Shown: in pieces, positions 41,474 to 50,695 of the stretch
How positions within the stretch are numbered: the stretch's first letter is position 1
Layout: the number at the start of each line of letters is the position of its first letter
The notes under the pieces: model-generated
What the model saw: the letters and a program-made list of their open reading frames with translations, nothing else
Told to the model about the DNA's origin: nothing
The model's database searches: none
Made by a program: the position numbers and the translations under genes
Assembly (NCBI RefSeq): GCF_023715525.1
Contig: NZ_JAMBOG010000001.1
Span: 124,001-188,000 of the forward strand
DNA: 64,000 nucleotides
Direction: 5' to 3'
Source: Kocuria rosea
GTDB taxonomy: Bacteria > Actinomycetota > Actinomycetes > Actinomycetales > Micrococcaceae

Positions 41474-44314
41474 GTGACTACCGCCCTGTACCGCCGCTAC
41501 CGCCCGGAGACCTTCGAGGACGTCATCGGCCAGGAGCACGTGACCGAGCCGCTGATGACGGCGCTGCGCAAGGACAGGGTCAGCCACGCGTACCTCTTCT
41601 CCGGCCCCCGCGGGTGCGGCAAGACGACCTCCGCCCGCATCCTCGCCCGCTGCCTGAACTGCGCCCAGGGACCGACCGCCACCCCCTGCGGGCACTGCGA
41701 CAGCTGCCGGGACCTCGCCCGCGACGGCGCCGGCTCCCTCGACGTCATCGAGATGGACGCGGCCAGCCACGGTGGCGTGGACCACGCCCGCGACCTCCGG
41801 GAGCGCGCGACGTTCGCGCCCGTGCGGGACCGGTACAAGATCTTCATCATCGACGAGGCCCACATGGTCACGCGCGAGGGCTTCAACGCCCTGCTGAAGA
41901 TCGTCGAGGAGCCCCCGGAGCACATCAAGTTCATCTTCGCGACCACGGAGCCGAGCAAGGTCCTCACGACCATCCGCTCCCGCACGCACCACTACCCCTT
42001 CCGCCTGGTCCCGCCCGAGCCCCTCGTGCACTACCTCGAGCAGCTGTGCACGGAGGAGCACGTGCCCGTGGCCCCGGGCGTGCTCTCGCTCGTGGTCCGC
42101 GCCGGCGGCGGATCCGTGCGCGACACCCTCTCGGTGCTCGACCAGCTCATGGCCGGCTCCGACGACGGCGGCATCGGCTACGACCTCGCCGTGGCCCTGC
42201 TCGGCTACACCCACGGCGCCCTGCTCGACGACGTCGTGGACGCCTTCGCCTCCGGGGACGCCGCCACGGTGTTCCGCGCGGTCGACCGGGTGATCCAGAC
42301 GGGCCAGGACCCCCGCCGGTTCGTCGAGGACCTGCTCCAGCGGTTCCGGGACCTGATCATCGTCAACGCGGTGCCGGAGTCCGCGGGCAACATCCTGCAC
42401 GGGATGCCGCAGGACCAGGTCTCCCGGCTGCGCAACCAGGCCTCCCAGCTCGGGGCGGCCGAGCTGTCCCGCGCCGCGGACATCACCAACACCGCCCTCA
42501 CCGAGATGACCGGCGCGACCTCCCCCCAGCTGCACCTGGAGCTGCTGTGCGCCCGGATCCTGCTGCCCTCCTCGGAGGACACCACGCGCGGTGTCACCGC
42601 CCGCGTCGACCGCCTGGAGCGGCGGCTGAGCATCCCCCGCGGCAGCGTCCCCGCCGGGGCCGCCGCGCCCGAGGAGCCCGCGGACGCACCTGCGACGGCG
42701 CCCGCCGCCCAGCCAGCTCCCCCTGCCGCGCCCGGGGCCCCCGCACCGGGCGGGACAGCTGTTGCGGCACGCGAGGAGCCCGCGGAGCGGCCGCAGCCGG
42801 CCGCGGCTCCCGAGCAGCCGGCCGCAGCGCCGCGTCCGGCGGACGAGCCCCGTCCCGCGGACGCGCAGCGCGGCGGGGACCGGCCGCAGCGCGCCGAGCA
42901 GCACCCCGGCCCGGCCCCCGTCCCGGCCCCCGGGCCGGCGTCCCGGCAGGACACCCCCCGCGCGGGGGAGGGAGCGGGCAACGAGATCGACCTGCTCCGC
43001 GCCTCCTGGCCGGAGATCGTCAACGCCCTGGCGGACATCCGCCGCGTCGCCTGGTTCACCGTCCAGCGCGGCACGCCGCAGTCCTTCGACGGCAAGGTGC
43101 TGCGCATCATGTTCGACGCCGAGGGCGACCTCATGAACTTCCCGCGCTTCGAGGACGACCTGCGCCGGGCCGTGCACCAGGTCCTCGGCATCGACTGCCG
43201 CGCGGAGGCCGTCCCGCCGGGCGGCGGGCACGGCCGCGGCGGCACCCCGCGCGGCCCGGAGCCGTCGACGCCCCCGCGCGGACGCCCCACCGACCCCCGC
43301 CCGGACGCCGGCCGAGGTGGCCCGGAGCGCCAGGTCGGGCCGGAGCGCCAGGAGCAGCGCGCGCCCCGCGAGGCGGACACCCCGGAGCGCAGCGGCCCCG
43401 GACCGAACCGGGGACCGGCCGACGGGCAGTGGTCGCAGGACGAGCCGCGCGGGGCCCACCGGGCGTGGGAGGCCCACGGCCGGCCCGCCACGGACAGCGC
43501 CCCGGAGTGGGACGACCCCGCCTGGGCGGAGGAGCCCGTGCACAGCTGGTCCGTGGCCTCCATCCCGCAGGGCGGCCCCGCGCCCGCCCCCGCGCCGGAG
43601 CACCCCAAGGAACCTGCACCGGAGCCCGCGAAGCGCTCCGGTGCGCCGGAGCAGGCCTCCCGCCCCTCCTCCCCCGCACCGGCCCGGGCTGCCGCACCGG
43701 CGCCCGCGCCGCGCCCGGAGCCGGTCCGGGCGCACTCCCGGGCCCCGGGCTCCCGGCCCGGCCCGCAGGACCGGGACGTCCCGCCCTCCGACGACGACGT
43801 CCCGCCGCCCGAGGAGCCCCCGTACCCGGACGAGCCGCCCTATCCCGACGAGCCGCCCTATCCCGAGGAGCCCCCGTACCCCGACGGGTCCCCCTCCGCG
43901 GGCGGGCCGGCGGACCCGGACGAGGCACCGCCCGAGCAGTGGCGGCCCAGCCCCGCGGCCCGGCGGGAGGCGGCACCGGCAGCACAGGTCCCGGCGGCGA
44001 CCCGGCCGGGCCCGGCCCGCGCCGAGGCACCCGCCCGACCGGCACCGGCTCAGCAGGCCGTCGCCGGGGACGACGCCGGTGCCCGCCAGCGCCTGAGCTT
44101 CCGCGAGCGCCACGCCGCGCAGATCGCCGCCGGCCGGCAGGTCCCGGAGCAGGCCGCGCCGCCGCGGGACGACGGCGTAGAATGGGACGATTCGTTCGTC
44201 CCCAGCTCGGACGACGAGGCGCTCGAGGACTCCACGCTCTACGGCCGTGCCGCCATCGAGCGGATCCTCGGCGGGATGCTGATCGAGGAGCGGGACCTGC
44301 ACGCCGGGGAGTGA
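41474..44314 (+). CDS. dnaX: DNA polymerase III subunit gamma/tau
   Basis: 946 residues. The clamp-loader ATPase has Walker A GPRGCGKT (44-51), a four-Cys zinc module ([19 protein letters not shown]), the DEAH box IIDEAH and an SRC-like region ending in TIRSRTHH. After about residue 370 comes a long Pro/Ala/Arg-rich disordered part, a tau-like domain ([22 protein letters not shown]) and a second disordered tail with DEPPYP repeats. It loads the sliding clamp and links polymerase to helicase. GTG at 41474 chosen because TAAGGT lies seven bases upstream; GTG at 41465 is in frame but overlaps that hexamer. I see no slippery site for a short gamma form. Confidence 0.95.
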   Translation: MTTALYRRYRPETFEDVIGQEHVTEPLMTALRKDRVSHAYLFSGPRGCGKTTSARILARCLNCAQGPTATPCGHCDSCRDLARDGAGSLDVIEMDAASHGGVDHARDLRERATFAPVRDRYKIFIIDEAHMVTREGFNALLKIVEEPPEHIKFIFATTEPSKVLTTIRSRTHHYPFRLVPPEPLVHYLEQLCTEEHVPVAPGVLSLVVRAGGGSVRDTLSVLDQLMAGSDDGGIGYDLAVALLGYTHGALLDDVVDAFASGDAATVFRAVDRVIQTGQDPRRFVEDLLQRFRDLIIVNAVPESAGNILHGMPQDQVSRLRNQASQLGAAELSRAADITNTALTEMTGATSPQLHLELLCARILLPSSEDTTRGVTARVDRLERRLSIPRGSVPAGAAAPEEPADAPATAPAAQPAPPAAPGAPAPGGTAVAAREEPAERPQPAAAPEQPAAAPRPADEPRPADAQRGGDRPQRAEQHPGPAPVPAPGPASRQDTPRAGEGAGNEIDLLRASWPEIVNALADIRRVAWFTVQRGTPQSFDGKVLRIMFDAEGDLMNFPRFEDDLRRAVHQVLGIDCRAEAVPPGGGHGRGGTPRGPEPSTPPRGRPTDPRPDAGRGGPERQVGPERQEQRAPREADTPERSGPGPNRGPADGQWSQDEPRGAHRAWEAHGRPATDSAPEWDDPAWAEEPVHSWSVASIPQGGPAPAPAPEHPKEPAPEPAKRSGAPEQASRPSSPAPARAAAPAPAPRPEPVRAHSRAPGSRPGPQDRDVPPSDDDVPPPEEPPYPDEPPYPDEPPYPEEPPYPDGSPSAGGPADPDEAPPEQWRPSPAARREAAPAAQVPAATRPGPARAEAPARPAPAQQAVAGDDAGARQRLSFRERHAAQIAAGRQVPEQAAPPRDDGVEWDDSFVPSSDDEALEDSTLYGRAAIERILGGMLIEERDLHAGE
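43811..43882 (+). repeat. 18-bp tandem repeat encoding (D/E)EPPYP in dnaX
   Basis: Four in-frame 18-base units encoding [24 protein letters not shown] in the disordered DnaX tail. The second and third units are identical, so copy number may vary between strains. Confidence 0.85.
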
Positions 44315-44423
44315 CCGGCCGCGCCACCCGTCCCGGTCCGTGCGGTGCGGACCCCGGCGAGGACCGCGACCGCGGCCGTGGACGAGCAGAGGGGCCCGCG
44401 ACGGCCCGGAAATCGAGGAGAAC

Positions 44424-45020
44424 GTGTACGAAGGCGCTGTTCAGGATCTGATCGACGAGCTGGGCCGGCTGCCCGGCATCGGGCCGAAGTCCGCGCAGCG
44501 GATCGCGTTCCACCTCCTCGACGCCGACAAGGAGGACGTCCGCCGCCTGGCCGACGCCATGACGACGGTCAAGGAGAAGGTGAAGTTCTGCCGGATCTGC
44601 GGCAACGTCGCCGAGATGGACGAGTGCGCGATCTGCCGTGACGCCCGCCGGGACGCCACCGTCATCTGCGTGGTCGAGGAGTCCAAGGACGTGATGGCCA
44701 TCGAGCGGACCCGCAGCTTCCGCGGCCGCTACCACGTGCTGGGCGGGGCGATCAGCCCCATCCAGGGCATCGGGCCGGACCAGTTGCGGATCCGCGAGCT
44801 GATGACGCGGCTGTCGGACGACACCGTCCAGGAGGTCGTCCTGGCCACCGACCCCAACCTGGAGGGCGAGGCCACCGCCACCTACCTGTCCCGCATGCTC
44901 AAGACCCTGGGGGTCCGGGTGACCCGGCTGGCCTCCGGGCTGCCCGTGGGCGGGGACCTGGAGTACGCGGACGAGGTCACGCTGGGCCGGGCGTTCGAGG
45001 GCCGCACGGTCGTCGCCTGA
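44424..45020 (+). CDS. recR: Recombination mediator RecR
   Basis: 198 residues, normal length. HhH motif [17 protein letters not shown], zinc finger [16 protein letters not shown], Toprim domain with VEESKDV and [12 protein letters not shown], and a C-terminal [14 protein letters not shown] motif. It helps RecA load at gaps together with RecO/RecF. GTG at 44424 with GAGGAG just upstream. It lies 109 bases after dnaX, the usual actinobacterial order. Confidence 0.95.
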   Translation: MYEGAVQDLIDELGRLPGIGPKSAQRIAFHLLDADKEDVRRLADAMTTVKEKVKFCRICGNVAEMDECAICRDARRDATVICVVEESKDVMAIERTRSFRGRYHVLGGAISPIQGIGPDQLRIRELMTRLSDDTVQEVVLATDPNLEGEATATYLSRMLKTLGVRVTRLASGLPVGGDLEYADEVTLGRAFEGRTVVA

Positions 45021-45029
45021 CCGGCCCGG

Positions 45030-45035
45030 TAGACT
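45030..45035 (+). promoter_or_regulatory. Candidate -10 element of lysC
   Basis: TAGACT shortly after the recR stop, about 84 bases before the lysC ATG. No clear -35 hexamer. Confidence 0.4.
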
Positions 45036-45118
45036 GTCCCGGGGCCGGGCCCGGGAGCCCGCACGGGCCCCCGGCCGCCCATCGGACCCGGCCGCCACCG
45101 ACCACAGGAGTTGAACCC

Positions 45119-46405
45119 ATGAGCCTCATCGTGCAGAAGTTCGGTGGCTCCTCCGTCGCGGACGCCGACGGCATCCGCCGCGTCGCACGGAGGATCGTCG
45201 AGACCCGCAACCGCGGCCACGACGTCGTCGTCGTGGTCTCCGCCATGGGCGACACCACCGACGAGCTCCTCGACCTCGCCAACGAGGTCACCCGCAGGCC
45301 CCCTGCCCGCGAGCTCGACATGCTCCTGACCGCCGGTGAGCGCATCTCCATGGCCCTGCTGGCCATGGCCGTCTCCGGCATGGGCGCCCCGGCGCAGTCC
45401 TTCACCGGGTCGCAGGCCGGGATGGTCACCGACGGCGCCCACGGCGCGGCCCGGCTCGTGGAGGTCAACCCGCAGCGGGTGCGCGAGTCCCTCGACGAGG
45501 GCAACATCGCGATCATCGCCGGGTTCCAGGGCGTGCACCGGCAGACCAAGGACATCACCACGCTGGGCCGCGGAGGCTCGGACACGACCGCGGTGGCGCT
45601 GGCCGCCGCCCTGCAGGCCGACGTGTGCGAGATCTACTCCGACGTGGACGGCGTGTTCACCGCCGATCCCCGCATCGCCCCCCGGGCCCGGAAGCTGGAG
45701 CAGGTCAGCAGCGAGGAGATGCTCGAGCTCGCCGCCAACGGCGCGAAGATCCTGCACCTGCGCTGCGTCGAGTACGCCCGCCGCTTCGGCGTGAAGCTGC
45801 ACGTCCGCTCGTCCTTCACCCAGAACGAGGGCACCTGGGTCATCCCGAGCCCCGAAGACGCCGCCACCTCCCCGAAGGAGATCCCGTTGGAACAGCCGCT
45901 CATCTCCGGCATCGCCCACGACCGCACGCAGGTGAAGGTCACCGTCGTCGGGGTGCCCGACAAGCCCGGCATCGCGGCCCGGATCTTCCGGCTCCTGGCC
46001 GAGGCGAAGGTCAACGTGGACATGATCGTGCAGAACGTCTCCACCGGCGACGACCCCCGGACGGACCTCTCGTTCACCGTGGACGAGTGCCAGGGCGAGC
46101 TCGCCGTGAGCCTGCTGCGCGCGGCCGAGGAGAAGATCGGCTACGCGGGCCTGGACTACGACGACGAGGTCGGCAAGCTCTCCCTCGTGGGCGCCGGCAT
46201 GAAGTCCAACCCCGGCGTGACGTTCACCTTCTTCGAGGCGCTCGCCGCCGCGAACATCAACATCGACATGATCTCCACCTCGGAGGTGCGGATCTCGGTC
46301 ATCACGGCCGCCGACCGCCTCGACGAGGCCGTGCGCGTGGTGCACACGGCGTTCGGCCTCGACGCCGAGCAGGAGGCCACGGTCTACGCCGGGACCGGCC
46401 GCTGA
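45119..46405 (+). CDS. lysC: Aspartate kinase
   Basis: 428 residues. The kinase domain starts with [16 protein letters not shown] and has [14 protein letters not shown] and [18 protein letters not shown]; two ACT domains follow (about residues 270-345 and 350-425). It phosphorylates aspartate, the first step to lysine, threonine and methionine, and is likely feedback-inhibited by lysine plus threonine like the Corynebacterium enzyme. ATG at 45119 with AGGAG at 45106-45110. asd, often the next gene in relatives, is absent here. An internal start for a beta subunit is listed separately. Confidence 0.95.
   Translation: MSLIVQKFGGSSVADADGIRRVARRIVETRNRGHDVVVVVSAMGDTTDELLDLANEVTRRPPARELDMLLTAGERISMALLAMAVSGMGAPAQSFTGSQAGMVTDGAHGAARLVEVNPQRVRESLDEGNIAIIAGFQGVHRQTKDITTLGRGGSDTTAVALAAALQADVCEIYSDVDGVFTADPRIAPRARKLEQVSSEEMLELAANGAKILHLRCVEYARRFGVKLHVRSSFTQNEGTWVIPSPEDAATSPKEIPLEQPLISGIAHDRTQVKVTVVGVPDKPGIAARIFRLLAEAKVNVDMIVQNVSTGDDPRTDLSFTVDECQGELAVSLLRAAEEKIGYAGLDYDDEVGKLSLVGAGMKSNPGVTFTFFEALAAANINIDMISTSEVRISVITAADRLDEAVRVVHTAFGLDAEQEATVYAGTGR
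45887..46405 (+). CDS. Aspartate kinase beta subunit from internal start (overlaps lysC)
   Basis: A TTG at 45887, in frame with lysC, is preceded by AAGGAG (45875-45880) at ideal six-base spacing, rare inside a gene. It would give a 172-residue protein holding only the two ACT domains. This is the place and size of the independently translated beta subunit of the alpha2beta2 aspartate kinase known from Corynebacterium glutamicum and Bacillus. The site is seen; its use is inferred. Confidence 0.6.
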   Translation: MEQPLISGIAHDRTQVKVTVVGVPDKPGIAARIFRLLAEAKVNVDMIVQNVSTGDDPRTDLSFTVDECQGELAVSLLRAAEEKIGYAGLDYDDEVGKLSLVGAGMKSNPGVTFTFFEALAAANINIDMISTSEVRISVITAADRLDEAVRVVHTAFGLDAEQEATVYAGTGR

Positions 46406-46410
46406 CCGTC

Positions 46411-47385
46411 GTGCCCTCCGCGCACCGGCCGGTCGGCGACGGGGCGGGTCCCGCGACCCGCCCCGTCGCCGTCCTCGCCCGCGGGCAGTGGGCGCCCCGC
46501 GCGCACGCCCACGAGCAGCGCGCGGCGCGCTACGCGGACCCGTTCGTCCAGCGCCGCCACCACGGCCGGAAGCACCCGGTCGAGGACTTCCTGTTCACCT
46601 ACTACACGCTCAAGCCGGCGCAGCTCAAGCGCTGGCACCCCGGCGCCGGGGTCGTGCTCCTGGACGCCGCCGAGCGGGCGGCGGAGAAGTTCTACCGGCC
46701 GCTGCGCGCGGACGAGCTCTCCGCGCTGGGCCTCGGCCCGGGCGCGGGGGCGGTGACGGTCGACGACGGCGCCTTCCGGGCCCGGCGGGCCGCCGCGGTC
46801 GACTTCGCCCGGGTGGTGCTGGGCTCGCACGCCGCCCAGCCCGGCTTCTTCGGCTGCTTCGGGCTGCACGAGTGGGCCATGGCCTACCGCTCCCAGGAGA
46901 ACGACCTGCGCCACGAGTACCTCGAGCTGCGGCTGGGCGCGCAGGGCACGGACGCCGTGGTCGAGTCCTCCCGGATCCGGTGCACGCACTTCGACGCGTT
47001 CCGCTTCTTCCAGCCGCAGGCCGTCCCGCTCAACGAGCTGCAGCCCACCCGGGAGGCGCAGCGCCGGCTCGAGCAGCCCGGGTGCCTGCACGCGACCATG
47101 GACCTCTACAAGTGGGCGTACAAGCTCCTCCCGGCCGTTCCCTCCGAGCTGCTGATGGACTGCTTCGAGCTCGCGTGGGACGTCCGGGAGACCGACATGC
47201 AGGCCGCGCCCTACGACCTCTCCGGGTGGGGCTACGCGCCCGTGCGGATCGAGACGCCCGAGGGCAAGGCCGAGTACGTGCGCCGGCAGCGGGACTTCGC
47301 CCGCCGCGCCGCGCCCCTGCGCCGCCGGCTGGCCGAGGCCCTGGACGTCCTCGACCCGGGCCGCAGCACGCGGGGAGCGGCGTGA
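46411..47385 (+). CDS. Conserved protein, annotated in relatives as 3-methyladenine DNA glycosylase
   Basis: 324 residues. KHPVEDFLFTYYTLKPAQLKRWHPG near residue 55 and the C-terminal blocks are highly conserved in actinobacteria. Despite the usual annotation I see no helix-hairpin-helix glycosylase motif. Conserved-looking polar residues occur in GLHEWAMAY (His153, Glu154), CTHFDAF (Cys191, His193, Asp195), CLHATMDLYKW (His227, Asp231) and DCFELAWDVRETDM (Asp250 to Asp262). These could bind metal. The gene starts at GTG 46411, five bases after lysC, and its stop overlaps the Rieske gene (GTGA), suggesting an electron-transfer partner and an oxygenase-like role (inference). Confidence 0.7.
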   Translation: MPSAHRPVGDGAGPATRPVAVLARGQWAPRAHAHEQRAARYADPFVQRRHHGRKHPVEDFLFTYYTLKPAQLKRWHPGAGVVLLDAAERAAEKFYRPLRADELSALGLGPGAGAVTVDDGAFRARRAAAVDFARVVLGSHAAQPGFFGCFGLHEWAMAYRSQENDLRHEYLELRLGAQGTDAVVESSRIRCTHFDAFRFFQPQAVPLNELQPTREAQRRLEQPGCLHATMDLYKWAYKLLPAVPSELLMDCFELAWDVRETDMQAAPYDLSGWGYAPVRIETPEGKAEYVRRQRDFARRAAPLRRRLAEALDVLDPGRSTRGAA

Positions 47386-47786
47386 GCGGGGAGCCCGCCG
47401 CGGACCGGGCGGCCCCCGGGGACCGGCAGCGGGCCGGGGGCTGGGAGCGGGTCGTCGAGGTCACCGCTGTGCCCGGGCCGCTCGACTTCGTGACGGCTCC
47501 GACGAGCACCGGGCCGGTGCTCGTCACGCGGGACGCCGAGGGGGGCCTGCACGTGCTGCGCAACACCTGCACGCACCAGCAGGCCACGGTGTGCCGGGCG
47601 GCCGCAGGACGCGCGGAGACGTTCGAGTGCCCGAACCACTACTGGGTGTTCGGCCCCGACGGGCGGTTCCTGGGCTCGCGCCTCGCGCTCGACGCCGGCC
47701 GGACGGCCCCGCCGGACCCGGCGAAGGACCTGCCCGCGGCGGCGGTCGACGTGGTCGACGGCTGGGTCGTGGCCCGCTTCTGCTGA
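47382..47786 (+). CDS. Small Rieske [2Fe-2S] protein
   Basis: 134 residues with CTH (Cys63, His65) and CPNH (Cys83, His86), the complete Rieske cluster ligand set, and the following YWVFGPDGRFLGS fold element. No signal peptide or membrane helix, so it is a soluble ferredoxin-like carrier. GTG at 47382 overlaps the previous stop by four bases, so expression is coupled to the 46411 gene. It ends facing the HTH gene. Confidence 0.88.
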   Translation: MSGEPAADRAAPGDRQRAGGWERVVEVTAVPGPLDFVTAPTSTGPVLVTRDAEGGLHVLRNTCTHQQATVCRAAAGRAETFECPNHYWVFGPDGRFLGSRLALDAGRTAPPDPAKDLPAAAVDVVDGWVVARFC

Positions 47787-47805
47787 GCCTCTGCGGCTCA
47801 GGGGC

Positions 47806-48219
47806 TCAGTCCCCGGGCCGTTCGGCCGCCGCGGCGGCCGCGGCGGCGTCGTCCGCGGGCTTCTCCCGCCCCGCGAGCCACGCCTGGACGTCGGCGAGGC
47901 GGATCCGGCGGTGCGTGCCCCGGTACTGCACCGGGATGACGCCCTGGGTGGTGAGGTTGCGCAGGTAGGTGTGCGAGATCCCCGCAAGCGCGGCCGCCTG
48001 GGAGGTGGTCAGCAGCTCCTCCACGGAGGTCACCGTGACCGTCTCCCCGCGGGCGAGGCGGGCGAGGAGGTCGAGGACGGCGTCGTGCGCCCCGGCGGGC
48101 AGGCGCAGGGAGGTGCCGTCCACGAAGACCGTCACGTCGCGGGCGTCCAGGGCCTCGGCGAGGCGCTCGGCCTGCGCGCCGCTGAGGCCGGCGGTGGTCG
48201 TCGGGGGGTGCTGGGTCAT
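47806..48219 (-). CDS. Excisionase-type helix-turn-helix protein
   Basis: 137 residues. A MerR-like/excisionase helix-turn-helix is in ELLTTSQAAALAGISHTYLRNLTTQGVIP with YRGTHRRIRLADVQAWL. The N-terminal half (ERLAEALDARDVTVFVDGTSLRLPAGAHDAVLDLLARLA) is typical of antitoxin-like proteins that precede a PIN toxin, but no toxin gene follows; the neighbours are Rieske and CBS genes on the other strand. It probably acts as an orphan regulator. An Ala-rich tail ends the protein. ATG at 48219; AAGAAT six bases upstream. Confidence 0.8.
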   Translation of the reverse strand: MTQHPPTTTAGLSGAQAERLAEALDARDVTVFVDGTSLRLPAGAHDAVLDLLARLARGETVTVTSVEELLTTSQAAALAGISHTYLRNLTTQGVIPVQYRGTHRRIRLADVQAWLAGREKPADDAAAAAAAAERPGD

Positions 48220-48225
48220 GGGCCC

Positions 48226-48231
48226 ATTCTT
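48226..48231 (-). promoter_or_regulatory. -10 element, leaderless start of the HTH gene
   Basis: AAGAAT on the minus strand ends six bases before the ATG at 48219, no Shine-Dalgarno sequence. Confidence 0.4.
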
Positions 48232-48280
48232 CCAGCCCGGCGACGGCCCCGGCGACGGGGGCCCGGGGCCGTGCCGGGGG

Positions 48281-48309
48281 CAGACAACGCCCGGTTCGGC
48301 TCCTACGCT
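48281..48309 (+). promoter_or_regulatory. Promoter of the CBS-domain gene
   Basis: CAGACA (48281-48286), 17 bases, TACGCT (48304-48309), leaving a leader of about 55 bases with AGGAGGAG before the ATG. Confidence 0.5.
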
Positions 48310-48369
48310 GGAGCACACCGGAGCGTCAGCCCGCTGATGGACAGGGTTCACCGACCAGGAGGAGCGACC

Positions 48370-48792
48370 ATGACGAAGGCACGCGAGATCATGAGCCCGG
48401 GCGCGGAGTGCGTCGGGGAGAACGAGACGCTCGAGGAGGCCGCCCGGAAGATGAGGGACCTGGGGGTCGGGGCCCTGCCGATCTGCGGGGAGCACGACCG
48501 GCTCATGGGGATGGTGACCGACCGCGACATCGTCGTGAAGTGCCTGGCCGTCGGCACCGACCCGCGGGCCGTGAAGGCCGGGCAGCTGGCCCAGGGCAAG
48601 CCGGTGACGATCGGCGCCGACGACAGCGTCGAGGAGGCCATCCGGACGATGACGGAGCACCAGGTGCGGCGGCTGCCGGTGATCGACGGGCACGACCTCG
48701 TCGGGATGGTCAGCCAGGCCGACATCGCCCGGTCCATGCCCGAGGACCGGGTGGGAGAGCTCGTGGGGCTCCTCTCCTCCGACCGGTACTGA
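48370..48792 (+). CDS. Two-CBS-domain protein, Hrp1-like
   Basis: 140 residues consisting of two CBS domains (about 7-60 and 72-130). Motifs VGALPICGEHDRLMGMVTDRDIVVKCLA and RRLPVIDGHDLVGMVSQADIA fit the hypoxic-response-protein-1 group known from mycobacteria, whose ligand is unknown. ATG at 48370 with a strong AGGAGGAG. Bateman modules bind adenine nucleotides in many proteins. A hairpin at 48802-48832 follows. Confidence 0.9.
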   Translation: MTKAREIMSPGAECVGENETLEEAARKMRDLGVGALPICGEHDRLMGMVTDRDIVVKCLAVGTDPRAVKAGQLAQGKPVTIGADDSVEEAIRTMTEHQVRRLPVIDGHDLVGMVSQADIARSMPEDRVGELVGLLSSDRY

Positions 48793-48801
48793 CGCCGGGA
48801 G

Positions 48802-48832
48802 CCGGCGCCCGGGTCAGCGCTCCGGGCGCCGG
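48802..48832. terminator. Bidirectional hairpin between the CBS and GH15 genes
   Basis: Perfect 11-base repeat CCGGCGCCCGG / CCGGGCGCCGG; the right arm lies inside the last codons of the GH15 gene. Confidence 0.6.
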
Positions 48833-50649
48833 TCCGCCTCCTCGAGCGTGAGCGCGGCGGTCAGCAGCGCCAGGTGGCTGAGGGCCTGCGGGAAGTTGCC
48901 CAGGAAGGAGCCGTCCTCCGGGTCGATCATCTCGGTGTAGAGGCCCACGTCGTTGCCCAGGGCCAGCGTGTCGTCCATGAGCTCGGCGGCCTCCTCCGCG
49001 CGGCCCACGTGCACGAGCGCCGCGACCGCCCAGAAGGAGCACGCCACGAACGCCCCCTCCTCGTCGGGCATCCCGCTGTAGCGGTGCAGCAGCGGCCCGC
49101 GGCCCAGCTCCTCCCGCAGGGCGTCGATGGTCGAGCTCATCCGCGGCCCCCGGTCGAGGCCGCTGACGGCGTGCAGCAGCACGGAGGTGTCCAGCTCGTC
49201 GGTGCCGGGGTACCACACGTAGGCGCCGCGCTCCTCGGACCAGCAGTGCTCCGCGATCCACGCCGCGATCCGGTCCCGCTCGGCCCGCCAGCGGTCCGGG
49301 CTGCCCGGGATCTGGCCGGCCTCCGCCAGCCGCACGGCGCGGTCCAGCCCGTGCCAGCAGCCCATCTTGGAGCTCGTGTAGTGCCGGTGCTCGGGCAGCT
49401 CCCACATCCCGGCGTCGCGGCGGCGCCACAGGTCGCAGATCCGGTCGGCGATGTCGGCGAGCATCCGCCCGGTCGCGGCGTCGAGCACGTTGCCGCCGCC
49501 CACGTAGAGGTCGACCATGTCGAAGAGGTCGCCGTAGACGCCGAGCTGCAGCTGGTTCGCCGCGGCGTTGCCCGCCACCACGGGGCCGATGCCCTGCCAG
49601 CCCGGGGCGTCGAAGACGGTCGTGCCGTCGCCGGGGACCTCGCCGTTGAGCCGGTTGAGGACGTGCAGCTCGGGGGACTGGGCGCGGGCGATGCGCAGCA
49701 GCCAGGACACGGCGGCGTGCACGTCCTCCTGCTCGCCCAGCCGGATGAGGGAGTGCAGGGTGTAGGTCGCGTCGCGCACCCACGCGAAGCGGTAGTCGTA
49801 GTTCTTGGTGCCCGCCCGGTTCTCGGGCAGGGACGTGGTGGCCGCGGCGGCGATGGAGCCGGAGGGGTCGTGGCTGAGCAGCTTCAGCGTCAGGGCGCTG
49901 CGCTCGACGTCGGCCCGGTACGGCCCGTCGTAGTCGAGCAGGTCCACCCAGCGCCGCCACATGTCCAGGGTGAGCTCCACGTTCTTGCGGATGCTCGCGG
50001 GCGTCGGCAGCCGCAGCGGCTCGCTGTGCGTGGCCACGACGGCGAGCAGGTGCTCCGAGCCCGGGCGCGTGCGGAAGCGGCCGGTGATCTGCTGCTCGCC
50101 CACGGTGCACTCCCCCGTGTGCTCCGTGCGCACCCCCAGCGAGACCGCGTCGGCGCGCAGGACGGGGCCCTGCTCGGTGTCCTGCACCCAGGGGGAGACG
50201 GTGTTGAACATGGTCCCGGGCGCCACCCGCCACGCCATGGGCACCTCCCCGCTCACGCCCTCGACGCAGCGGGCGAGCTCGTTCCAGGGCAGCCGGCCGG
50301 TGGAGCCCACGTTGAGGGAGTCCGTGACCCGCACGACGCCGCCGGCGGTGGTGTAGGTGCTCTGCAGGACGTTGGTGCCCGGCACGTAGCGCCGGGTGAC
50401 CTCGAACGCCTCGGCCGGGCACAGCTCCACGCACCCTCCGCCGTCGGCGTCGAGGAGCCGGGCGAAGGCGGGGGCGGAGTCGAGGTCGGGGATCGGGTAC
50501 CAGTCCACGGACCCGTCGTGGGCGACCATGGCGACGGTGCGCCCGTCGCCGATGGCCGCGTAGGAGCGCAGCTCCACGTAGCCGTTCCGGCGAGGGGACA
50601 GCTCGTGCAGCGCACGCCGGGGACGTGCGGTCTCGGGGCGTGCGCTCAC
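48814..50649 (-). CDS. GH15-family glycoside hydrolase (glucoamylase/trehalase-like)
   Basis: 611 residues. An N-terminal beta domain (ELRSYAAIGDGRTVAMVAHDGSVDWYPIPDLDSAPAFARLLD in outline) precedes the (alpha/alpha)6 catalytic domain with NYDYRFAWVRDATYTLHSL, and DAGMWELPEHRHYTSSKMGCWHGLDRA, which carries a conserved catalytic Glu. Actinobacterial members are often trehalases, others glucoamylases; activity here is unproven. No signal peptide. GTG at 50649, 46 bases after the SDR stop on the same strand, so the two are likely one operon. Confidence 0.88.
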   Translation of the reverse strand: MSARPETARPRRALHELSPRRNGYVELRSYAAIGDGRTVAMVAHDGSVDWYPIPDLDSAPAFARLLDADGGGCVELCPAEAFEVTRRYVPGTNVLQSTYTTAGGVVRVTDSLNVGSTGRLPWNELARCVEGVSGEVPMAWRVAPGTMFNTVSPWVQDTEQGPVLRADAVSLGVRTEHTGECTVGEQQITGRFRTRPGSEHLLAVVATHSEPLRLPTPASIRKNVELTLDMWRRWVDLLDYDGPYRADVERSALTLKLLSHDPSGSIAAAATTSLPENRAGTKNYDYRFAWVRDATYTLHSLIRLGEQEDVHAAVSWLLRIARAQSPELHVLNRLNGEVPGDGTTVFDAPGWQGIGPVVAGNAAANQLQLGVYGDLFDMVDLYVGGGNVLDAATGRMLADIADRICDLWRRRDAGMWELPEHRHYTSSKMGCWHGLDRAVRLAEAGQIPGSPDRWRAERDRIAAWIAEHCWSEERGAYVWYPGTDELDTSVLLHAVSGLDRGPRMSSTIDALREELGRGPLLHRYSGMPDEEGAFVACSFWAVAALVHVGRAEEAAELMDDTLALGNDVGLYTEMIDPEDGSFLGNFPQALSHLALLTAALTLEEADRRPER

Positions 50650-50695
50650 GCGGTGGTCCTCTCGCCGGAACGGTCGTGGGCTCGGGGTGCGGTGC

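Noticed and set aside
41474-44314. Programmed frameshift in dnaX giving a short gamma subunit
   Set aside because: No A-rich or other slippery heptamer followed by a stop and stem was found in the GC-rich linker region.
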